Assembly: GCF_014650035.1 (NCBI RefSeq)
Contig: NZ_BMUE01000007.1
Coordinates: 124,001-188,000, forward strand
DNA length: 64,000 nucleotides
Direction of reading: 5' to 3'
Source: Streptomyces lucensis JCM 4490
GTDB taxonomy: Bacteria > Actinomycetota > Actinomycetes > Streptomycetales > Streptomycetaceae
Shown here one piece after another: positions 1-8,783 of this stretch. Position 1 is the stretch's first letter. Each line of letters starts with the position of its first letter. A program made the position numbers and the translations under genes. The notes beneath the pieces were generated by a model. The model did no database searches, was not told the DNA's origin, and saw only the letters and a list, made by a program, of their open reading frames with translations.

Positions 1-730
1 CGAGCACCGGGTCGTGGAGGTGGCTCCGCACCAACTGGTCGACGTCGCGGTCGAGGGTGGCCGAGAACAGCAGTCGCTGCCCGTCGGGGCGGACCTGGTC
101 CAGGATCTCCGAGACCTGTGGCAGGAATCCGAGGTCGCACATCTGGTCCGCCTCGTCGAGCACCGTGATCCGCACCTGGTTCAGGTGACAGTCCCGGCGT
201 GACACCAGGTCGGCCAGGCGCCCCGGCGTCGCGACCACCACATCGGCACCGGCCCGCAGCAGCGCCGACTGCCGGTTGATCGACACCCCGCCGACCACCG
301 TCGCCAGTCGCACGTTCAGGGCCTGCGCGTACGGCTCCAGCGCCTCGCTCACCTGCTGCGCGAGTTCCCGGGTCGGCACCAGCACCAGCGCGAGCGGCCG
401 CTTCGACTCCGCTCGCAGGCCCGCCGACCGAACAAGCAGCGCAAGTCCAAAAGCCAGTGTCTTGCCCGAGCCCGTCCGCGCGCGACCGAGGACGTCGCGG
501 CCCGCCAGCGCGCTGGGCAAGGTCGCCGCCTGGACCGGGAAGGGCTCCTCCACTCCCAGACCGGTCATCGTCCTCAGCAACTCCGGTGGCAGCCCGAGCG
601 TTTCGAAGGACTCGGCCGGCGGCAGGCCCGGGGTCACGGCCTGGGGCATCGACAGCTCGCCCGGCAGCGCTGCTGCCCGCTGCGGCTTGCCGGCACGGGA
701 GGGGCCGGGGAGCGGCGGCTTCGCGTTCAT
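1..730 (-). CDS. DEAD-box RNA helicase, N-terminal part (cut by window edge)
   Basis: ATP-dependent RNA helicase that remodels RNA duplexes in the cytoplasm. Reading down from ATG at 730, about 243 residues are visible. A Gly/Pro-rich leader of about 45 residues is followed by the Q motif (FPVQAATLPSALAGRDVL), motif I (ARTGSGKT), Ia (PTRELAQQ), GG, TPGRL, motif II (VLDEADQM) and motif III (FSAT). The second RecA domain lies beyond position 1, so the gene is cut, not broken. Streptomyces has several DEAD-box helicases and this fragment does not show which one it is. A perfect 16-bp hairpin (763-798) sits just upstream of the start and may lie in its leader RNA. Confidence 0.95.
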   Translation of the reverse strand, partial: MNAKPPLPGPSRAGKPQRAAALPGELSMPQAVTPGLPPAESFETLGLPPELLRTMTGLGVEEPFPVQAATLPSALAGRDVLGRARTGSGKTLAFGLALLVRSAGLRAESKRPLALVLVPTRELAQQVSEALEPYAQALNVRLATVVGGVSINRQSALLRAGADVVVATPGRLADLVSRRDCHLNQVRITVLDEADQMCDLGFLPQVSEILDQVRPDGQRLLFSATLDRDVDQLVRSHLHDPVL

Positions 731-762
731 GGGGAACCTTCCTCGATCTGGCGCCCGGAACG

Positions 763-798
763 CGCCGGGGCCCGTACCTGTCGGTACGGGCCCCGGCG
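763..798. terminator. perfect 16-bp hairpin, 4-nt loop
   Basis: Arms 763-778 and 783-798 are perfectly complementary around the loop TGTC; there is no U-tract. It lies 33 nt upstream of the helicase ATG and 111 nt past the TetR stop, both on the minus strand. It could terminate the TetR transcript or be a structured 5' leader of the helicase mRNA. Confidence 0.55.
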
Positions 799-868
799 GT
801 GTCGAAGCGTGCGCCTACTCTACCGCGCGTTCGGACGCCCGCCGGCCCCGCCGGCGCGGTACCGGACA

Positions 869-883
869 ACGCCCGAAGGGCGT
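869..883 (-). terminator. short hairpin after TetR gene
   Basis: ACGCCC-GAA-GGGCGT, a 6-bp stem 26 nt beyond the TetR stop codon. A second 7-bp stem (840-846/850-856, CGCCGGC/GCCGGCG) follows. Both are plausible parts of a terminator for the minus-strand TetR transcript. Confidence 0.4.
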
Positions 884-908
884 GTTTCAGGCGTGCGGCT
901 CCCGATCT

Positions 909-1532
909 TCAGCTCTGTTCGGAGGAGCCGATGGCGCGCAGTATCCCGAAGGCCCGCAGCAGGGGCGCCGGGCCGGTGTCCGTGAGGCCGGACGCCCGGC
1001 GCGCCCTGCGGGTGCGCAGTACGGCGCGCACCGCGGACAGGGCGGCGCACGCGATCACCGCGGCCGTGAGGTCGGCGTCCGGCGTGCCCGGCGGCAGTCT
1101 GCGCTCGACCAGGACGGCGAGCCGCTCCTCGAAGTCGGAGAAGGCCTGGACGAGCCGGGCCGTGACCACGTTCTCGATGCCCTGGACCGGATGGCTGAGG
1201 GCGGTCAGGGTGGAGGCGGCGAACGGCTCGGCCGCCTCCAGCAGGGCGTTGCACACCGCGTCCAAAGGCTCCTCGTCCGCCGGACGCCGGGCAAGGGCGT
1301 TCTCGACGTAGGCGAAGATCTCGACGCCGTCCGGCAGCAGCAGCGCCTCCTTGCTCTCGAAGTAGCGGAAGAAGGTGCGCACGGAGACGTTCGCGTATGC
1401 GGCGATGTCCGCGACCGTGGTGGCCTCGAAGCCGCGTTCCTTGAACAGTCGCGCGGCTCCTTCCAGCAGTCGGTGCCGCGTCTCCTCCTTCTTGCGCTCG
1501 CGGAGTCCGGCGGCGGCGATCTCACTCGGCAT
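909..1532 (-). CDS. TetR-family transcriptional regulator
   Basis: DNA-binding repressor of 207 residues, typical TetR length. The N-terminal HTH reads RLFKERGFEATTVADIAAYANVSVRTFFRYFESKEALL (given here by its ends, about residues 27-66), followed by an all-helical ligand-binding part (YVENALARRPADEEPLDAV onwards) with no recognisable specificity. It is divergent from the MMPL exporter at 1722. The 190-bp space between them holds a perfect inverted repeat overlapping the exporter promoter, so it probably represses that exporter and perhaps itself. Divergent TetR/MMPL pairs are common in actinobacteria. The inducer cannot be inferred. Confidence 0.92.
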   Translation of the reverse strand: MPSEIAAAGLRERKKEETRHRLLEGAARLFKERGFEATTVADIAAYANVSVRTFFRYFESKEALLLPDGVEIFAYVENALARRPADEEPLDAVCNALLEAAEPFAASTLTALSHPVQGIENVVTARLVQAFSDFEERLAVLVERRLPPGTPDADLTAAVIACAALSAVRAVLRTRRARRASGLTDTGPAPLLRAFGILRAIGSSEQS

Positions 1533-1655
1533 GGTCCGAAGCCTCCCGCCCCGCTGTCACGACTGTCAATCGGCACACCTGCCGGCCGACGGCCGCCCGC
1601 CCCCGGGTGCGCACGCCTGCGCAGGAGCCACCGGAAAAAACGTCACGCCTGCCAA

Positions 1656-1684
1656 TTGTCATAAGTGCCACTTGTCTCTAGGGT
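1656..1684 (+). promoter_or_regulatory. candidate promoter of MMPL exporter gene
   Basis: TTGTCA (1656-1661), a 17-nt spacer and TAGGGT (1679-1684) give a plausible -35/-10 pair 38 nt upstream of the GTG start. A small dyad AAGTGCCACTT (1663-1673) lies in the spacer. Confidence 0.45.
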
Positions 1685-1685
1685 C

Positions 1686-1703
1686 AGTGTCACTCGTGAC
1701 ACT
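1686..1703. promoter_or_regulatory. TetR operator candidate (8-2-8 inverted repeat)
   Basis: AGTGTCACTCGTGACACT is a perfect inverted repeat with a 2-nt centre, placed directly after the candidate -10 element and 18 nt before the exporter start. Size and position fit a TetR-family operator that blocks transcription initiation. Confidence 0.6.
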
Positions 1704-1721
1704 TTTTTCTTGGAGGAGACG

Positions 1722-3926
1722 GTGGCCCGATCTCTGCAGCACCCACCCGCCTCGAAGGGGGCGGACAAGGCTGCCCGTCCGGCGACGGAGCCCGCGGCGG
1801 ACCGCCGCGGACTCGGCCGCCTCGGCGGCTTCTGCGCCCGGCACCCCGCAGTGGTGATCGCCGTCTGGCTGCTGGCCCTCCTCGCCGCCCTGGCCGGACG
1901 GCACCTGGCCGCGCCCACCTTCAGCGATCAGGTCAGCCTGCCCGGCAGCGACTCCCGTGCCGGCGCCGATCTCCTCGCCGTCTCGATGCCCGAGGCCGGC
2001 AGGCCGGGCGGCAAGGTCGTGTTCCACAGCGGCTCGGGCGCCGTGGCCGACCAGCGGCCCGCGCTCGAGCGGACCTTGGCCGACCTCCGCGACCTGCCGC
2101 ACGTCACTGCCGTCTCCTCGCCCGTCACCAGCGGCGACGGACGTACCGCGTACACGGCCGTCTCCTTCGACGAGCAACTGAGAAACCTCGGCCACGGCTA
2201 TACCGGGCGGCTGGACGAGGCGACCCGTCCCGCCCGGGCGGCGGGGCTCGATGTCGCCTACGGCGGCGACCTGGATCAGGTGGTCCGTGCCCCGGCCGAC
2301 GACGAGCTGAGCGAGGGCGTGGGCGTCCTCACCGCCCTCGTCATCCTGCTGCTGGCCTTCGGCAGTGTCCTCGCCGCGCTGCTGCCGCTGATCACCGCGC
2401 TGATCGGCGTAGGGGCCGGCCTCGGCATCGTGGGCATCGTGGCCGCGACGCTCTCCTTCGCGACCTCGGCCACCACCCTTGCCGGCATGATCGGCCTCGG
2501 CGTCGGCATCGACTACGCCCTGTTCCTGACGACGCGATACCGCCAGGACCTCATCGACGGGCGGGACCCGGCCGAGGCCGCGGCCCGCACCGCGCACACC
2601 ACCGGACGCGCCGTCCTCGTCGCCGCTTTGACCGTGGCCGTCGCCATGCTCAGCCTCTACGCCTGCGGGCTGACCTTCATCGGCCGGATCGGCCTCGCGG
2701 CCACCCTGGCCGTCGTCGTCACCGCCGCTGCCGCCCTCACCCTCGTACCGGCGGCCCTGGGACTGGTGGGCAGGCGCATCGACCGGTTCCGGCTGCGCCG
2801 CCCGGTCGCCGAGGGCACGGCGGCCGCCGGCGGCCGGAACCGCTACGCGGACCTCGTCGCCCGGCGCCCTTGGACGTTCCTCGCCGTCGGCGTCGCCGTT
2901 CTCGGCGTGTGCTCCCTGCCGCTCCTGTCGATACGCCTCGGCCACGTCGACGCCGGCGCCGACCGACCCGGCAGCAGCACCCGCACCGCCTACGACTGGA
3001 TCAAGCACGCCGACGGGAAGGGCTTCGGAGCGGGGGCGAACGGCCCGATCGTCGCCGTCGTCGACGTGAGCGGGGTGAAGACGGACGTCGGCCGGATCAC
3101 GGGCGACGTGACCACGGCCCTGGGAAACACCCACGGCGTGGCCGCCTTCACCCCCGTGAAGGCGAGCGCCGACGGGAGAATCCTCGTCACGACGCTCACC
3201 CCGACCACCGGCCCGCAGGACGCCGCCACCGGCGACCTGCTCACCACCCTCTCCGGGCGCACACTGCCGAAGGCCCTGCACGGCACAGGTGCCAAGGCCC
3301 ATCTCACCGGCACCGTGGCCGGGCAGGCCGACTTCCGGGACACGGTCGGCGGACGGCTGCCCATCGTCATCGGCATCGTCCTGGTCCTCGCCTTCCTGCT
3401 GCTCATGACGGTCTTCCGCAGCCTGGTGATCCCGCTCAAGGCCGTCGTGCTCAACCTGTGCACCACGGCCGCGTCCTACGGCGTGCTCGTCGCGGTCTTC
3501 CAGTGGGGGTGGGGCGATTCGCTGCTGGGGCTGTCGGAGCCGGTACCCATCGAGTCGTACGTGCCGATGATGATGTTCGCGATCGTCTTCGGGCTGTCCA
3601 TGGACTACGAGATCTTCCTGCTGTCCCGGATCACCGAGGCCTGGCACCGCACCGGCGACAACCGGCTCGCCGTGGGGGAGGGGCTGTCCGCGACGGCACG
3701 CGTGATCTCCGCTGCCGCGTTCATCATGACCGCGGTGTTCCTGTCCTTCACCGGCTCGCCGACCGTGGTCGTGAAGATGCTCGCCCTGGGGCTGGCGATC
3801 AGCGTGATCGTCGACGCCACGGTGGTCCGCCTGGTCCTGGTGCCGTCCGCCATGTTCCTCATGGGCCGGGCGAACTGGTGGATGCCCCGTCGGCTCGACC
3901 GGCTTCTCCCGCGCCTGCAGGCCTGA
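1722..3926 (+). CDS. MMPL-family RND transporter
   Basis: Integral membrane exporter of 734 residues in the actinobacterial MMPL family, driven by proton motive force; substrates in the family include lipids and drugs. A first membrane span (AVVIAVWLLALLAALAG) precedes a soluble loop, then a five-span block (ALVILLLAFGSVLAALLPLITALIGVG onwards) with the characteristic GLGVGIDYALFLTTR signature. A second soluble domain and a second membrane block containing GLSMDYEIFLLSRITE follow. The two related halves are the usual RND internal duplication. GTG at 1722 is chosen because GGAGGAG lies at 1712-1718; an upstream in-frame start at 1665 would lie inside the promoter and operator. A DUF2993 gene follows 40 nt downstream. 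Confidence 0.93.
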   Translation: MARSLQHPPASKGADKAARPATEPAADRRGLGRLGGFCARHPAVVIAVWLLALLAALAGRHLAAPTFSDQVSLPGSDSRAGADLLAVSMPEAGRPGGKVVFHSGSGAVADQRPALERTLADLRDLPHVTAVSSPVTSGDGRTAYTAVSFDEQLRNLGHGYTGRLDEATRPARAAGLDVAYGGDLDQVVRAPADDELSEGVGVLTALVILLLAFGSVLAALLPLITALIGVGAGLGIVGIVAATLSFATSATTLAGMIGLGVGIDYALFLTTRYRQDLIDGRDPAEAAARTAHTTGRAVLVAALTVAVAMLSLYACGLTFIGRIGLAATLAVVVTAAAALTLVPAALGLVGRRIDRFRLRRPVAEGTAAAGGRNRYADLVARRPWTFLAVGVAVLGVCSLPLLSIRLGHVDAGADRPGSSTRTAYDWIKHADGKGFGAGANGPIVAVVDVSGVKTDVGRITGDVTTALGNTHGVAAFTPVKASADGRILVTTLTPTTGPQDAATGDLLTTLSGRTLPKALHGTGAKAHLTGTVAGQADFRDTVGGRLPIVIGIVLVLAFLLLMTVFRSLVIPLKAVVLNLCTTAASYGVLVAVFQWGWGDSLLGLSEPVPIESYVPMMMFAIVFGLSMDYEIFLLSRITEAWHRTGDNRLAVGEGLSATARVISAAAFIMTAVFLSFTGSPTVVVKMLALGLAISVIVDATVVRLVLVPSAMFLMGRANWWMPRRLDRLLPRLQA

Positions 3927-3966
3927 CCGCCCGACCGTCCGTCGACCGATCCGGAGCAGTGACGAC

Positions 3967-4689
3967 GTGAGACCGAACTTCCGTGGAAAGCCCCGCCTCG
4001 TCCTGGCCGCCATCGCCGCGACCCTGACCCTGCTCACCAGCGCGGCCGACCTCCTGGTCGAGCACCGTACCGAGGAGCGGGTCGTCGCACAGGCTGAGCG
4101 CGGACTGAGGCCGGACGGCCCGGTGCGCGCCGATCTCACCACGCCCCTCGCGGGCCTGCGCACTCTGGGAGGGCAGGTCGGAGACGTCACGGTGAGCGCG
4201 GAGGGCGCACACATCCGGCACGCCGTGCTGGATGTGACCGTCCGCCTGAAGGACGTCACGACGAACGGCGCCAGCGCCGGCGGCACCGCGACCGCCATCG
4301 CGGGATACGACCAGGTGACCCGGCGCCTGGGCGCGACGGACGGCGGCCTGACCGTCGCCGGCCGGGACGGCGACATGATCCTCTCCGGGAGCGTCGGCCG
4401 ACTGGGCCTGCCGGTCACCGTGCGGGCGACCCTGTCCACGACAGCACAGACCCTCACCATCACGCCCAGCACGGTGACCGTCCTCGGCCGGAGCACGGCC
4501 GTCGACGACCTCGCCGGGCTGCCGGCCGCCTCTGGACTGCGCGACGAGCTGAAACCCAGGACCGTGGCCCTCACCGCACTGCCCCACGGCGTCGCGCTCA
4601 CGTCGGCGCACGCGGCCGACGACGGCCTCCTCCTCGGCTTCTCCATCGCGGCCGGGCCGACACCGAGAGCCGGACGGAAAGCCGCCTGA
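3967..4689 (+). CDS. DUF2993 (LmeA-like) secreted or membrane-anchored protein
   Basis: A 240-residue protein with an N-terminal hydrophobic segment (LVLAAIAATLTLLTSAADLL) that acts as signal or anchor. The rest matches the DUF2993/LmeA fold, recognised from ERVVAQAERGL, the VTVSAEGAHIRHAVLDVTVRLKDV stretch (residues about 77-100) and the late LPHGVALTSAHAADDGLLLGFS segment. Mycobacterial LmeA is a periplasmic phospholipid-binding protein linked to envelope lipid metabolism. Position 40 nt after an MMPL exporter suggests one transcript and a role in export or handling of a lipidic substrate. The function here is inferred from family and context only. Confidence 0.8.
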   Translation: MRPNFRGKPRLVLAAIAATLTLLTSAADLLVEHRTEERVVAQAERGLRPDGPVRADLTTPLAGLRTLGGQVGDVTVSAEGAHIRHAVLDVTVRLKDVTTNGASAGGTATAIAGYDQVTRRLGATDGGLTVAGRDGDMILSGSVGRLGLPVTVRATLSTTAQTLTITPSTVTVLGRSTAVDDLAGLPAASGLRDELKPRTVALTALPHGVALTSAHAADDGLLLGFSIAAGPTPRAGRKAA

Positions 4690-4954
4690 CCGTACGAGCG
4701 GCGGCCGCCCTAGGACGCCCCACGGGCGTTCGCCGCTGACACGGCCGGCGGAGAACCCGGGCCGCACCGCAGGGCCCTTGAGCGACAGCGGGTGGCTGTG
4801 AAATGGGGGAAGGCACAGAAGGTCATCTCGCTGGGCGCCGCGCCCACCCATGCCGAGGCACCGGTCGCCCGAGCAGAATTCGACACGCCGCAATGGCACC
4901 GGGAACCAGGTGGGGGCCTGCCTAGGATGGCGCGGAGTTCAAGGGGGGGATGCC

Positions 4955-7822
4955 ATGCCGACGTTCGGGCTGCTCGGTCCGCTGGTCGTACAGGACGGGG
5001 CGCGGGAAATACCGGTGGGAGGCGCCAAGGTCCGGGTGCTGCTCGCCGCACTGCTGCTCCAGGCCAACCGGACGGTGTCGAAGGACGGTCTCAAAGAGGC
5101 GCTGTGGGGGACGAACCCCCCGGCGACCGCCTCTGCCTCCTTGGCCAACCATGTGACGCGGTTGCGCCGGCGGTTGGCCTTCGTGGGGGAAGAGCCGTGC
5201 CGGCTCACGGCGGCCGCGCCCGGCTACCGGTTGTACGTCGGTCAGGGTGAGATCGACGTCGAGGTCTTCGAGGACCACGTGGAGGCCGCCCGACGGGCAC
5301 ATCTACGCGGGGACTGGAAAGCGACGGCGCGCAGCAGCGCCGACGCGGCGGCCCTGTGGCGCGGCCGGCCGATGGCGGACCTCCTGAACTTCGCGGACGC
5401 CGAGCCACAGGCGGCAGTGGTCCGGCAACTCGTGGAACACCGGTTGCAGGCGATGGAGCTGGGGTTCGACGCGTCCCTCGCTCTGGGCCGGCACGACGAG
5501 CTGCTTCCGCAACTGACCGTACTCACCTGTGAACACCCCTTGAGGGAAGCCTTCCACCGGCAGTTGATGCTCGCCCTGCACCGATCGCACCGGCAGGCGG
5601 AGGCCCTGCAGGTGTACACACGTCTTCGCCGCCACCTCGTGGACGAACTCGGCGTCGAACCGTCGCCCGCCGTCCAGGCGGCACACCAGGAGGTGCTTGC
5701 CGGCGACGTCGCCGACCTCGCTCCAGCGTCGACGTCCGTCACCGTCTCCCCGCCGCGAACCCGACCGCTGCGCCAGCTTCCGTCGGACACCGAGTGTTTC
5801 ACCGGACGTGACACGGAGATCGCAACGCTCACCGCTCTGCTGCGCCCGGGCAGCGACGACCGGCGCCGGCAGTCCGGCCGTCCTTCGAGACCTGTCGTCA
5901 TCTCCGGAATGGGCGGCATCGGAAAGACGGCCCTGGCCGTCCACGTGGCGCACCGGACGCACGCCGACTTCCCGGACGGCCAGCTCTACGCCGACCTGCG
6001 CGGCTTCAGCACGGGCACACGGCGCGATCCCCGCGACCTGCTCACCCGGTTCCTGTCGGATCTGGGCGTGGGCGCGGAGTCACTGCCGGACGACACGGAC
6101 GACCGCGCGGCACTGTTCCGTGCCGTCATGGCGGAGCGCCGGATGCTCCTCGTGCTCGACAACGCGCGGGATGCCGCGCAGGTCACGCCGCTGCTGCCGG
6201 GCGACGGCGGCTGCGCCGTGATCATCACCAGCCGCCACACCCTCGCGGACCTGCCGGATGCCGTCCTGGTGCCCCTCGCTTCCCTTGATCTTCATGACCA
6301 GGAGGTACTCCTGGCAGCTCTGTGCGGAGTCCGGCGTGTGTGCGAGGACCCCCCGGCAGCGGCCGAAATCCTCGAAATGTGCGGCGGACTGCCGTTGGCG
6401 CTGCGCGTGGTCGGTGGCAGGCTGGCCTCCCGGCCGACGTGGCCGCTCGCCGTGCTCGCTCGGCGGCTGGGGGCCGGTACCGGCCGGCTGCGTGAACTTC
6501 GCGTGGGCGGACTCGACGTTCACGCGACCTTCGCGGTGAGCTACGTGGCCATGCGTGACAGCGAAAGGCCGGGGGAGCAGGCCGCCGCCCGCGCCTTCCG
6601 CCTCCTGGGACTGTGGACCCAACACCAGCTGACCCCGCGGTCGGTAGCCGCGCTGATCGGCCAGTCGGAGCCGGAGACCGCCCGGCTGCTGGACCTCCTG
6701 ACCGACGCCGCCCTCGTACAGAGCCCGACGCCCGAGCAGTACGGATTTCACGACCTGCTCGGCGGATACGCCGCGGAAGTGGTCGCCGCGGAAGGGAACG
6801 GCCAGGAGCGCACGGACGCCACGCTACGGCTGCTGACGTGGTACGTGGCAACCGTGCAGAAAGCGTCACGGATGACCGTGGGCGAGACGCAGCCGCCACC
6901 GCCCCTCGGCGAACAGCCGACCGAGCTGGTACCGGCATTCACGGACGCCCACGAAGCGCTCCAATGGTTCGTGCGTGAACTGCCCGCCATCAAACACGCG
7001 ATCGACAGGGCAGGTGCCCTCGGCCGCTCCGACATGGCATGGCGTCTCGCCGTCGGGCTGTTCGGGTACGCCGACACCTACTGGTGGACGGGCGAGTGGG
7101 ACACATGTCTCCAAGCCGCCCTGGCCATCGCCAGGCAACACGACGACACCGTGGCGCAGGCCTGGCTGTACCGCCGCATCGCCGTCGCGCACGGCATGGC
7201 CTACCGCAACGACGAGTGCCTGGAGAACCTGCGGCTCGCTCTTGACCTCTTCGAGCGCGCCGGCGACATCGCGGCGCAGGCGTCCATCACCGGCAACATG
7301 GCGGCTCTCCACTTGCAGGCCGGGAGGGCGGAGGAAGGGCTCGCGTACGCCCTGCGCTCCCAGGAGCTCTACCAAGGGACGAACAGCCCGGGCAGCGAGG
7401 CGCTGGTGCTCGGCAGACTCGGTGACGCGCTCCGGCTGGCCGGGGATTTCGAGGGCGCGGCGGAGCAGTACCGCCGACGCCTTCCCCTGCTGCGCAGTCA
7501 GGCACGACCCACAGCGCTCGCGACGGCGCTGACGAACTACGGTTCCACACTCGGAGCACTGGGCTCGCGCGAGGAGGCCTTCGCCGCTCTCGACGAGGCG
7601 CTGGCCATCCGGCGAAGGGTCGGCGACTACGGTGGCGAGGCCGACTGCCTGGCGGAAAGGGCCAGGACCCACCAGCACTTCCAGGAGTACGAGGCCGCAC
7701 GCCGTTGCTGGAACGCGTGCCTCGACCTCGCGCGAACCCACAACCTGTCCCAACGCGCCCGTGAGAGCAAGGAAGGCCTCGCGGCCCTGGACAGCGCCTG
7801 TCCGGCCGGCGGCCGGGCGTAG
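4955..7822 (+). CDS. AfsR-like SARP / NB-ARC / TPR regulator
   Basis: Large transcriptional activator of 955 residues. The order is an OmpR-type winged helix (LKEALWGTNPPATASASLAN, first 95 residues), a bacterial transcriptional activation domain (to about 255, with LVDELGVEPSPAVQAAHQEVL), an NB-ARC ATPase (P-loop GMGGIGKTALAVHVAH near 318, MLLVLDNARDA, GLPLALRVVGG) and C-terminal TPR-like repeats (NYGSTLGALGSREEAFAALDEAL). This is the layout of AfsR (about 990 aa), which integrates signals to switch on secondary metabolism. ATG 4955 is preferred because AAGGGGGGG (4941-4949) precedes it; the frame is open upstream to 4850 without a clear ribosome site. Its targets are not identifiable; no cluster lies beside it except the lasso genes 3.4 kb away. 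Confidence 0.93.
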   Translation: MPTFGLLGPLVVQDGAREIPVGGAKVRVLLAALLLQANRTVSKDGLKEALWGTNPPATASASLANHVTRLRRRLAFVGEEPCRLTAAAPGYRLYVGQGEIDVEVFEDHVEAARRAHLRGDWKATARSSADAAALWRGRPMADLLNFADAEPQAAVVRQLVEHRLQAMELGFDASLALGRHDELLPQLTVLTCEHPLREAFHRQLMLALHRSHRQAEALQVYTRLRRHLVDELGVEPSPAVQAAHQEVLAGDVADLAPASTSVTVSPPRTRPLRQLPSDTECFTGRDTEIATLTALLRPGSDDRRRQSGRPSRPVVISGMGGIGKTALAVHVAHRTHADFPDGQLYADLRGFSTGTRRDPRDLLTRFLSDLGVGAESLPDDTDDRAALFRAVMAERRMLLVLDNARDAAQVTPLLPGDGGCAVIITSRHTLADLPDAVLVPLASLDLHDQEVLLAALCGVRRVCEDPPAAAEILEMCGGLPLALRVVGGRLASRPTWPLAVLARRLGAGTGRLRELRVGGLDVHATFAVSYVAMRDSERPGEQAAARAFRLLGLWTQHQLTPRSVAALIGQSEPETARLLDLLTDAALVQSPTPEQYGFHDLLGGYAAEVVAAEGNGQERTDATLRLLTWYVATVQKASRMTVGETQPPPPLGEQPTELVPAFTDAHEALQWFVRELPAIKHAIDRAGALGRSDMAWRLAVGLFGYADTYWWTGEWDTCLQAALAIARQHDDTVAQAWLYRRIAVAHGMAYRNDECLENLRLALDLFERAGDIAAQASITGNMAALHLQAGRAEEGLAYALRSQELYQGTNSPGSEALVLGRLGDALRLAGDFEGAAEQYRRRLPLLRSQARPTALATALTNYGSTLGALGSREEAFAALDEALAIRRRVGDYGGEADCLAERARTHQHFQEYEAARRCWNACLDLARTHNLSQRARESKEGLAALDSACPAGGRA

Positions 7823-7889
7823 GAGCGCGTCCTCCGCGCCACAACCCTGCCCGGCCGTCCGGCCCGGGTGCGGGGGTACGAGGAAGCGG

Positions 7890-7941
7890 TCCTTCGACGC
7901 GTCGGAGATTCTTGACGCGTTGGATTGTTCCGACGCATAGT
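7890..7941 (+). promoter_or_regulatory. promoter and repeated GACGC elements upstream of ArsR gene
   Basis: TTGACG (7912-7917) and CATAGT (7936-7941, 18-nt spacing) form a promoter ending 7 nt before the ATG, so the mRNA is probably leaderless. GACGCGTCGGA and GACGCGTTGGA recur directly about 20 nt apart and CCGACGCAT overlaps the -10. The first copy contains the palindrome CGACGCGTCG. These are candidate autoregulatory ArsR sites. Confidence 0.5.
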
Positions 7942-7947
7942 GGGGTC

Positions 7948-8262
7948 ATGCCTACGGACGTGTTCGGCGTGCTGGCCAGTCCGGTGCGCCGCAGACTGCT
8001 CGAAAGCCTTCGTGAAGGACCGCGCTCCACCGGTGAGCTGGCCGGCATGTTCGAGCTGGGGAGGCCGGCCGTCTCCGAGCACCTGGCGGTGCTTCGGACG
8101 GCCGGACTGGTGCGCGAGGAGCCACGTGGCCGGCACCGCTTCTACCACCTTCAGCCGGCCCGGCTGGCCGAGGTGGGCGAGTGGCTGCATCCGTTCGAGC
8201 ACTACTGGAAGCAGCGCCTGGACGCGCTGTCCGATCTCCTGGACGAGGAAAACGGCACATGA
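7948..8262 (+). CDS. ArsR-family winged-helix regulator
   Basis: Small repressor of 104 residues. The whole protein is one ArsR winged helix: VFGVLASPVRRRLLESL, then GPRSTGELAGMFELGRPAVSEHLAVL as the recognition helix region and GRHRFYHLQPARLAEV as the wing. No metal-binding cysteines are present, so it is not a metal sensor of the classical type. Its stop overlaps the start of the next gene (ATGA at 8259-8262). ArsR plus AHSA1/SRPBCC operons are very common, and in them the ArsR protein controls its own operon. ATG 7948 lies 7 nt after the -10, implying a leaderless transcript. Confidence 0.9.
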   Translation: MPTDVFGVLASPVRRRLLESLREGPRSTGELAGMFELGRPAVSEHLAVLRTAGLVREEPRGRHRFYHLQPARLAEVGEWLHPFEHYWKQRLDALSDLLDEENGT

Positions 8263-8678
8263 CGACCGAGAACGACACCATCACCTGCGAGAAGTATCTG
8301 CCGCACCGCCCGGCGGCGGTCTGGAGAGCCCTGACCGATCCCGGCCTGCACGCCCGATGGTGGGCCGCCGGTGACGTCAAGCCCGTCGTCGGGCACCGGT
8401 TCACCCTGGACATGGGCGACTTCGGGCACCAGCCCTGCGAGGTGACCGAGGTGGAGGACGAGCGCCTGCTGGTCTACCGGTTCGCCGAGGGCACCCTCGA
8501 CACCACCATCACCTGGACACTGCGCCCCGAGGGCGAGGGCACCCGACTCGTCCTCACCCACGCCGGCTTCGACCTCGACTCCCCCATGGGCCGACAGGCG
8601 TACGAAGGCATGGGTCACGGCTGGCCGAGCGTCCTGGAGCGTCTCGACGCCGTCTTGGGCGACACCGCCCGATCCTGA
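8259..8678 (+). CDS. SRPBCC/AHSA1 domain protein
   Basis: A 139-residue START-like helix-grip protein of the AHSA1 type, a fold with a hydrophobic cavity for small ligands. Diagnostic segments are CEKYLPHRPAAVWRALTDP (start of the first strand and helix), ARWWAAGDVKPVVGHRF, and the long C-terminal helix GWPSVLERLDAVLGD. It is translationally coupled to the ArsR gene through ATGA. The ligand is unknown. No catalytic residues can be assigned. Confidence 0.88.
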   Translation: MTTENDTITCEKYLPHRPAAVWRALTDPGLHARWWAAGDVKPVVGHRFTLDMGDFGHQPCEVTEVEDERLLVYRFAEGTLDTTITWTLRPEGEGTRLVLTHAGFDLDSPMGRQAYEGMGHGWPSVLERLDAVLGDTARS

Positions 8679-8783
8679 CCGCCCCGACGAGCCGGCTCCA
8701 GTGGGCGCGCGAGTTCGTGACCGCTGAACGAGGCCAAATCGCGACCTTCTGGAATCCGGTCGGAATCACCCACACTGGAGTAC

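Noticed and set aside
276..1664. Long plus-strand frame of 462 codons
   Set aside because: It is the antisense of the DEAD-box helicase and TetR genes, both of which have clear domain motifs on the minus strand.
1659..4646. Minus-strand frame of 995 codons
   Set aside because: Antisense shadow of the MMPL and DUF2993 genes; no domain, low-complexity composition.
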